Source of the DNA: Acidimicrobiia bacterium
Lineage (GTDB): Bacteria; Actinomycetota; Acidimicrobiia; IMCC26256; JAENVU01
Direction: 5' to 3'
Length of the DNA stretch: 18,765 bases
Assembly (NCBI GenBank): GCA_025357995.1
Contig: JANYLF010000262.1
Location: 1-18,765, forward strand
In this document: piece by piece, positions 14,925 through 18,765 of the stretch
Layout of the letters: the number at the start of each line of letters is the position of its first letter
Numbering within the stretch: the stretch's first letter is position 1
Notes under the pieces: model-generated
Databases searched by the model: none
What the model saw: the letters and a program-made list of their open reading frames with translations, nothing else
Told to the model about the DNA's origin: nothing
Program-made: the position numbers and the translations under genes

Positions 14925-15925
14925 AGGCTGTCGTACTCGTCGGCGGAACGGGGACGCGTCTGCGGCCGTTGACGTACGCGACGCCGAAGCCGCTCCTGCC
15001 GATTGCCAACGTTCCGTTCTTGGAGCGCCAGCTGCAATGGCTGGCCGATTACGGCGTCGACGAGGCCGTGCTGTCACTCGGCTACATGCCGGATGCGTTC
15101 ACCGAGCATTTTGGCGACGAGCGGTTCGGCGACATGAAGCTGCGCTTTGTGGTGGAACACGAACCACTCGGCACGGCCGGCGGGATTCGATTCGCGGCCG
15201 TCGGCATCAACGAGCGCGTGCTGGTATGCAACGGCGACGTGCTCACCGATCTCGACCTCGCGGCGTTCGTGGCGTTCCACGAAGCGCGTGGCGCGGAAGC
15301 CACGATCTCGCTCGCGCGCGTCGATGATCCATCGGCCTTCGGGGTGGTGCCTACACGCGACGATGGCGAGGTGATCGCGTTCGTCGAGAAGCCGCCTCGC
15401 GAGCAGGCCCCGACCAATTGGATCAACGCGGGCACCTACGTGCTCGAACCGTCGGTGCTGTCGTCGATTCCGCCGCGGCTCAACGTGTCCATCGAGCGCG
15501 AGACGTTTCCACGGATGCTGGAGCGTCCCGGGCGGCTCTACGCGATGCGTTCCGAGGGCTACTGGCTCGATATCGGAACGCCGGCCAAGTACTTCGAGGC
15601 CCATCTCGATGTCCTCGCGGGCAAGCTCGGCTTGCCGCCGATTGCGGGCGCAGTCGAACTCAGTCCCGGCGTGTGGGTGGAACCCGGCGCGATCGTCGAC
15701 GACGCGGCTGCGCTGGAAGCGCCGGTGTTGATCGGCGAAGGCGCACGCGTGGCGTCCGGCGCGCGCGTCGCGCACAGCGTGCTCGGGGCGAGAGCCGTCG
15801 TCGAATCCGGCGCGTCGGTCATCGACAGCGTGGTGCTGCCCGGCGTGTCGGTACCGCCCGGCGAAGTGATCGACAGTGTCGTGCTCGGACCTGATGTCCG
15901 ACTCGAGGTGAAGGGGGCCGCGTGA
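14921..15925 (+). CDS. Sugar-1-phosphate nucleotidyltransferase, ManC/GMPPB-like
   Basis: This 334-residue protein has an N-terminal nucleotidyltransferase domain, with signature VLVGGTGTRLRPLTYATPKP at 5-24, CNGDVLTDLD near 102-111, VEKP, NAGTYVLEP and the YWLDIGTPAKY motif. A C-terminal left-handed beta-helix of hexapeptide repeats follows (about 245-330). The shape matches actinobacterial mannose-1-phosphate guanylyltransferase (mycobacterial ManB/Rv3264c) but also glucose-1-phosphate thymidylyl- or uridylyltransferases, so the nucleotide and sugar are not certain. It would supply activated sugar to the locus. The GTG start overlaps the previous stop by 4 bp, and its own stop overlaps the next GTG by 3 bp, indicating one transcript. 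Confidence 0.85.
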   Translation: MKAVVLVGGTGTRLRPLTYATPKPLLPIANVPFLERQLQWLADYGVDEAVLSLGYMPDAFTEHFGDERFGDMKLRFVVEHEPLGTAGGIRFAAVGINERVLVCNGDVLTDLDLAAFVAFHEARGAEATISLARVDDPSAFGVVPTRDDGEVIAFVEKPPREQAPTNWINAGTYVLEPSVLSSIPPRLNVSIERETFPRMLERPGRLYAMRSEGYWLDIGTPAKYFEAHLDVLAGKLGLPPIAGAVELSPGVWVEPGAIVDDAAALEAPVLIGEGARVASGARVAHSVLGARAVVESGASVIDSVVLPGVSVPPGEVIDSVVLGPDVRLEVKGAA

Positions 15926-16863
15926 AGGCGCTGATTACCGGCGGAGCCGGGTTCATCGGATCGACGCTCACGGATCGGCTGCTGGCCGACGGGTGGTCCG
16001 TCGACGTCGCCGACGATCTGTCGAGTGGCAGCTTGGCCAATCTGGCGGGCGCGCGAGCGGTCGGCGATCGACGCTTCTCCTTTCATCGGATCGACGTGCG
16101 CAATGCCGCGGTCACCGATCTCATCGAATCGCGCCGGCCCGACGTCGTCTTTCATCTCGCAGCCCAGGCCGACGTTCGGGTGTCGGTGGCGCGACCACAG
16201 TTCGACGCCGAGGTGAACGTCATCGGCACACTCAACGTGTGTCAAGGCGCGTTGGCGGCTCACGCGAAGAAGGTCGTCTTTGCGAGTTCCGGCGGCACGA
16301 TTTACGGCACGCCCACCCAGATCCCCACGCCCGAGACGCATCCGCAACGCCCGGAGTCTCCGTACGGCGTCGCGAAGAAAGCAGGAGGCGACTACCTCTA
16401 CTACTACCGTCAGATCCACGGACTCGACTATGCCGCGACCGCGTTCTCGAACGTCTACGGACCGCGACAGGATCCCCACGGCGAGGCCGGAGTGGTCGCC
16501 ATTTTCGCCGGACTCTTCCTCGAGCGTCGGCGTCCGACGATCTTCGGCACCGGCGAGCAGACACGAGACTTCGTGTTCGTCGACGACGTGGTCGACGCGT
16601 TGGCGCGCGCCGCAGAACGTGGCGAAGACATCATCAACGTGGGAACCGGAGCCGAGACGAGCGTCAACGAGCTCTACGGCGCGATGGCGCGGGCGACCGG
16701 CTTCAACGAACCGCCGAGTTACGCGCCGGCCCGGATGGGCGAAGTCGAGCGCTCCGCTCTCGCCATCGATCGCGCGGCCGAGCAGCTCGGATGGAAGCCC
16801 TTCACCTCACTCGACGAAGGGGTGAGTCGCACCCTCGATTGGTTCCGCGCCCGCCGCGACTGA
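15922..16863 (+). CDS. galE: UDP-glucose 4-epimerase-like NAD-dependent epimerase
   Basis: This 313-residue extended SDR reads ITGGAGFIGS (5-14), HLAAQADVRVSV (78-89), the catalytic serine region SSGGTIYG (122-129), and YGVAKK with Y148 and K152. NVYGPRQDPHGEAGVVAIF and GTGEQTRDFVFVDDVV follow. This is the short GalE type, which interconverts UDP-glucose and UDP-galactose; some close relatives act on UDP-N-acetyl sugars or UDP-glucuronate, so the substrate is inferred. GTG 15922 overlaps the nucleotidyltransferase stop. It ends the plus-strand operon and converges on the F420 genes, 12 bp apart, with no visible intrinsic terminator between. Confidence 0.87.
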   Translation: MKALITGGAGFIGSTLTDRLLADGWSVDVADDLSSGSLANLAGARAVGDRRFSFHRIDVRNAAVTDLIESRRPDVVFHLAAQADVRVSVARPQFDAEVNVIGTLNVCQGALAAHAKKVVFASSGGTIYGTPTQIPTPETHPQRPESPYGVAKKAGGDYLYYYRQIHGLDYAATAFSNVYGPRQDPHGEAGVVAIFAGLFLERRRPTIFGTGEQTRDFVFVDDVVDALARAAERGEDIINVGTGAETSVNELYGAMARATGFNEPPSYAPARMGEVERSALAIDRAAEQLGWKPFTSLDEGVSRTLDWFRARRD

Positions 16864-16875
16864 GTTCGCGCCGTG

Positions 16876-17481
16876 TCAACGCTCGATGCGCAACTCGTCG
16901 AGCGGAATCGGCGGACGGGGCCGCGCCACGTAGCCGGGGTCGGGATGACCGACGAGTACGAGCGCGTGGGGGAGCCAGGTGGCATCGAGTTCGAGCGCGT
17001 CGCGGGCCGCTTCCGGACAGAAGATCGGCGCGGCCACCCAACACGACGCGAGGCCGCGGTCGGTCGCGGCGAGCATCAAGTTCTCGACAGCCGCACCCAG
17101 CGAGAGCAATGCCATGCCCCATTCGGCGCGCTGGCGCTCGGCGTCCGGGTAGCGGTCGAGCCCGTTCCACGTCAGACATCCAACGACCATCGCGGGCGCG
17201 GTCATGAGCTTGCGATGCGAACTCGCGACGAGTTCGTCGATGCGGGCCGCGTCGAGGTTGTCGCCCTCGAGGTCAACGCGCCACCGGGCGCCCATGCCGG
17301 TCGCGAGCCGAAGCTTTGCGCCCTCGTAGTTGATCGTCACGAACCGCCACGGTCGGGAGTGATGCGGCGCCGGCGCACAACACGCCGCCTCGACGAGCGC
17401 ATCCAACTCCGCGCGCGGAACGGGCTCCGACGTGAACGATCGAATGGAGCGCCGCGCCTCGATGAACCCCGGGATACTCAT
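16876..17481 (-). CDS. FMN nitroreductase resembling the C-terminal domain of FbiB
   Basis: This 201-residue nitroreductase-fold protein starts FIEARRSIRSFTSEPVP, the usual R-x-S-x-R FMN motif. APAPHHSRPWRFV (about 36-48) closely follows the APAPHHTRPxRFV stretch I recall from the C-terminal half of mycobacterial FbiB. AEWGMALLSLGAAVENLMLAA and GLASCWVAAPIF complete the flavin site. In FbiB this domain reduces dehydro-F420-0 with FMN, while the N-terminal CofE domain adds glutamates. Here it is a separate gene 12 bp after the cofE-like gene. Together they total 437 residues, close to the fused FbiB length of about 450. A role in F420 maturation is likely from motif and context. Confidence 0.85.
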   Translation of the reverse strand: MSIPGFIEARRSIRSFTSEPVPRAELDALVEAACCAPAPHHSRPWRFVTINYEGAKLRLATGMGARWRVDLEGDNLDAARIDELVASSHRKLMTAPAMVVGCLTWNGLDRYPDAERQRAEWGMALLSLGAAVENLMLAATDRGLASCWVAAPIFCPEAARDALELDATWLPHALVLVGHPDPGYVARPRPPIPLDELRIER

Positions 17482-17493
17482 CGTCTTACCGTC

Positions 17494-18204
17494 TCATCGG
17501 AACAGGTCGTCCTCGACGGGACGGATGAGCTCGTGGACCGAGCCGTCGCGGAACCACGACGGATCGAGCCCGCGTACGATCGCGACGGGAACGCCGGTCG
17601 CCTTGCCCATCACGAGTTCGGCCGCGGCCGCAATCTCGTCGGCCACTGCCACCTCGGTCACGCGCAACTCCTGGCCGCGGTCATCGGACTGACCCCGGAG
17701 ATCCACCACGGCCGCGATTCCGGCCACGCCGATCGCGACATCGGTGAGGCCGTGACGCCAGGGGCGGCCGAAGGTGTCGGAGATCACGACGGCTACGTCG
17801 ACACCGATCGCGGCGCGGATCGCGTTCCGGATGCGGTGCGCGGATCGATCGCCGTCGATCGGCAGGAGCGCGGCGTATCCGTCGTCGACGTTGGAGAGAT
17901 CGACGCCGGCATTCGCGCACACGAATCCGTGGCGCGTCTCCGTGATGACGAGATCACCGCGGCGCCGTAAGACTCGCACGGTCTCCGACGCGATCAGCTC
18001 GGCGCGGGCCGCGAAATCGGAGTGATCCAACTCGACCAGGCGATGCTCGGCCTTCGACACGATCTTCTGCGTGACCACCAGGCAATCACCGGTGGCGATG
18101 GGCGTCGCCTGCGATTGCGCCGCCTCCACGATGAGCGTGCCGATCGCGTCGCCGGGTCGGACTTCTCCCATGCCCTCGATGGGGATGACGCCGAGCGACG
18201 GCAT
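17494..18204 (-). CDS. cofE: Coenzyme F420:L-glutamate ligase (CofE / FbiB N-terminal type)
   Basis: This 236-residue protein matches the F420-0:gamma-glutamyl ligase family: GVIPIEGMGEVRPGD at 5-19, LVVTQKIVSKAE (about 42-53), RRGDLVITETRHGFVCANAGVDLSNV, and ISDTFGRPWRHGLTDVAIG, which carries the conserved DTFGRP-R segment. It adds glutamates by gamma linkage to F420-0 using GTP. It stops after about 236 residues, without the nitroreductase domain that mycobacterial FbiB carries. The ATG overlaps the fbiA stop by one base (TGATG), showing a coupled fbiA-cofE-nitroreductase operon. A longer open frame upstream runs antisense-like across fbiA and is rejected. Confidence 0.92.
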   Translation of the reverse strand: MPSLGVIPIEGMGEVRPGDAIGTLIVEAAQSQATPIATGDCLVVTQKIVSKAEHRLVELDHSDFAARAELIASETVRVLRRRGDLVITETRHGFVCANAGVDLSNVDDGYAALLPIDGDRSAHRIRNAIRAAIGVDVAVVISDTFGRPWRHGLTDVAIGVAGIAAVVDLRGQSDDRGQELRVTEVAVADEIAAAAELVMGKATGVPVAIVRGLDPSWFRDGSVHELIRPVEDDLFR

Positions 18205-18765
18205 CAGGCCACAGCGTCGAGCGTGTGCTGTGCGAGTGCCGCGGCTATTCGTGCGTCGCGCATCAAGGTGTCGGCCACCACGGCCTGAACCCCGGCCGCT
18301 TCCACCTCGGCGGCGCGCTCCGCGTCGCTCGCGTCGATGACGAGCGTGCCGCAGAACTCGGCGTAGGCGCGGGCCACCCCGACGCAACTGACCTCGATCC
18401 CGAGCGGATCCATGAGGCGATCGGCCGGGCCCCTGACGGGCGCGCCCGAGATGATGGGGCTCACCCCGACGACGCGATCGCGGCGCGCCGTCAATGCGGC
18501 TCGCACACCTGGTACCGCGAGGATCGGACCGATCGAGATCACGGGATTCGACGGACACACCAAGATCGTCTCCGCCGATTCGATCGCGGCGATCACATCG
18601 GGTCCGGGACGGGCCGCCGGCGCGCCGGCGAACTCGACGTCGACAACGGGCGGCGCGCTGCGTTCGCGGACGAACCACTCCTGCATCGCCAACGTCTCGA
18701 TCTCTCCTCCGGGTCGGCGTACGGAGATGCGGGTGGCCACGCGGTCGTCGGACATCGGGAGGACG
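18204..18765 (-). CDS. fbiA: 2-phospho-L-lactate/PEP transferase FbiA (CofD), C-terminal part
   Basis: About 187 C-terminal residues of a CofD/FbiA protein are present; the N-terminal third or more lies beyond the right edge. Visible family motifs are EWFVRER, ILVCPSNPVISIGPIL followed by VPGVRAAL, VVGVSPIISGAPVRGPADRLM, and EVSCVGVARAYAEFCGTLVID. The enzyme joins the deazaflavin precursor Fo to the phospholactate or phosphoenolpyruvyl unit carried on GDP, giving F420-0 or dehydro-F420-0. In Actinobacteria the product is usually dehydro-F420-0, which the neighbouring nitroreductase would then reduce. The promoter and start of this operon are outside the window. Confidence 0.92.
   Translation of the reverse strand, partial: VLPMSDDRVATRISVRRPGGEIETLAMQEWFVRERSAPPVVDVEFAGAPAARPGPDVIAAIESAETILVCPSNPVISIGPILAVPGVRAALTARRDRVVGVSPIISGAPVRGPADRLMDPLGIEVSCVGVARAYAEFCGTLVIDASDAERAAEVEAAGVQAVVADTLMRDARIAAALAQHTLDAVA

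Noticed and set aside
15993..17207. A 404-codon plus-strand frame over galE and the nitroreductase.
   Set aside because: It is Arg-rich shadow sequence in another frame of galE and antisense to the nitroreductase, with no motif.
18205..18678. Upstream extension of cofE into the fbiA region.
   Set aside because: The extension is Arg/Gly-rich with no CofE similarity. ATG 18204 has the TGATG overlap and the family N-terminus.

Overview
The window is high-GC actinobacterial chromosome. It carries F420 biosynthesis genes, an LCP cell-wall ligase, a WbbL-type glycosyltransferase, a fused biotin carboxylase/BCCP subunit, and many starts with a TANNNT -10 box placed so close that the mRNAs should be leaderless. 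The style fits a deep-branching actinobacterium, perhaps Acidimicrobiia; that lineage guess is inference, since the window has no rRNA or other marker gene.

Layout. (1) 1-1641: a small accessory patch with an unrecognised partial minus-strand ORF, an IS110-family transposase gene that has lost its normal N-terminus, and a noncoding tail with a hairpin. A 17-bp imperfect direct repeat (15/17) brackets the transposase. (2) 1642-7601: housekeeping genes. These are a P-loop kinase-like protein convergent with a PhzF-family protein, then accA3-like (biotin carboxylase + BCCP) divergent from birA (the ligase that biotinylates such carriers), then pabC and pabB on the minus strand for the p-aminobenzoate branch of folate synthesis. 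(3) 7698-16863: a nine-gene plus-strand cell-envelope polysaccharide locus: LCP ligase, RmlB-like dehydratase, UDP-glucose dehydrogenase, UDP-glucuronate decarboxylase, two GT2 glycosyltransferases, an unknown His-rich membrane protein, a sugar-1-phosphate nucleotidyltransferase and a GalE-like epimerase. From the dehydratase onward the genes are nearly all overlapping or within about 10 bp. (4) 16876-18765, minus strand: the F420 genes fbiA (partial), a CofE-type gamma-glutamyl ligase, and a separate FMN nitroreductase resembling the C-terminal half of FbiB.

How the genes fit together: Ugd and the decarboxylase give UDP-glucuronate and UDP-xylose, GalE gives UDP-galactose, and the nucleotidyltransferase plus the RmlB-like enzyme supply further activated or deoxy sugars. 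The two GT2 enzymes would assemble a lipid-linked glycan and the LCP protein would transfer it to the wall. Gene content matches the Mycobacterium tuberculosis neighbourhood fbiA-fbiB-manB-wbbL1-rmlD-lcp (Rv3261 to Rv3267) with birA and accA3 nearby, so region 3 looks like an old conserved locus with different sugar-nucleotide genes.

Most worth checking: the Thr-Cys-Glu triad in the RmlB-like protein, the His-rich membrane protein, the split FbiB, the damaged IS110 element with its bracketing repeat, and a symmetric -10 shared by accA and birA. No tRNA, rRNA or CRISPR array was seen.
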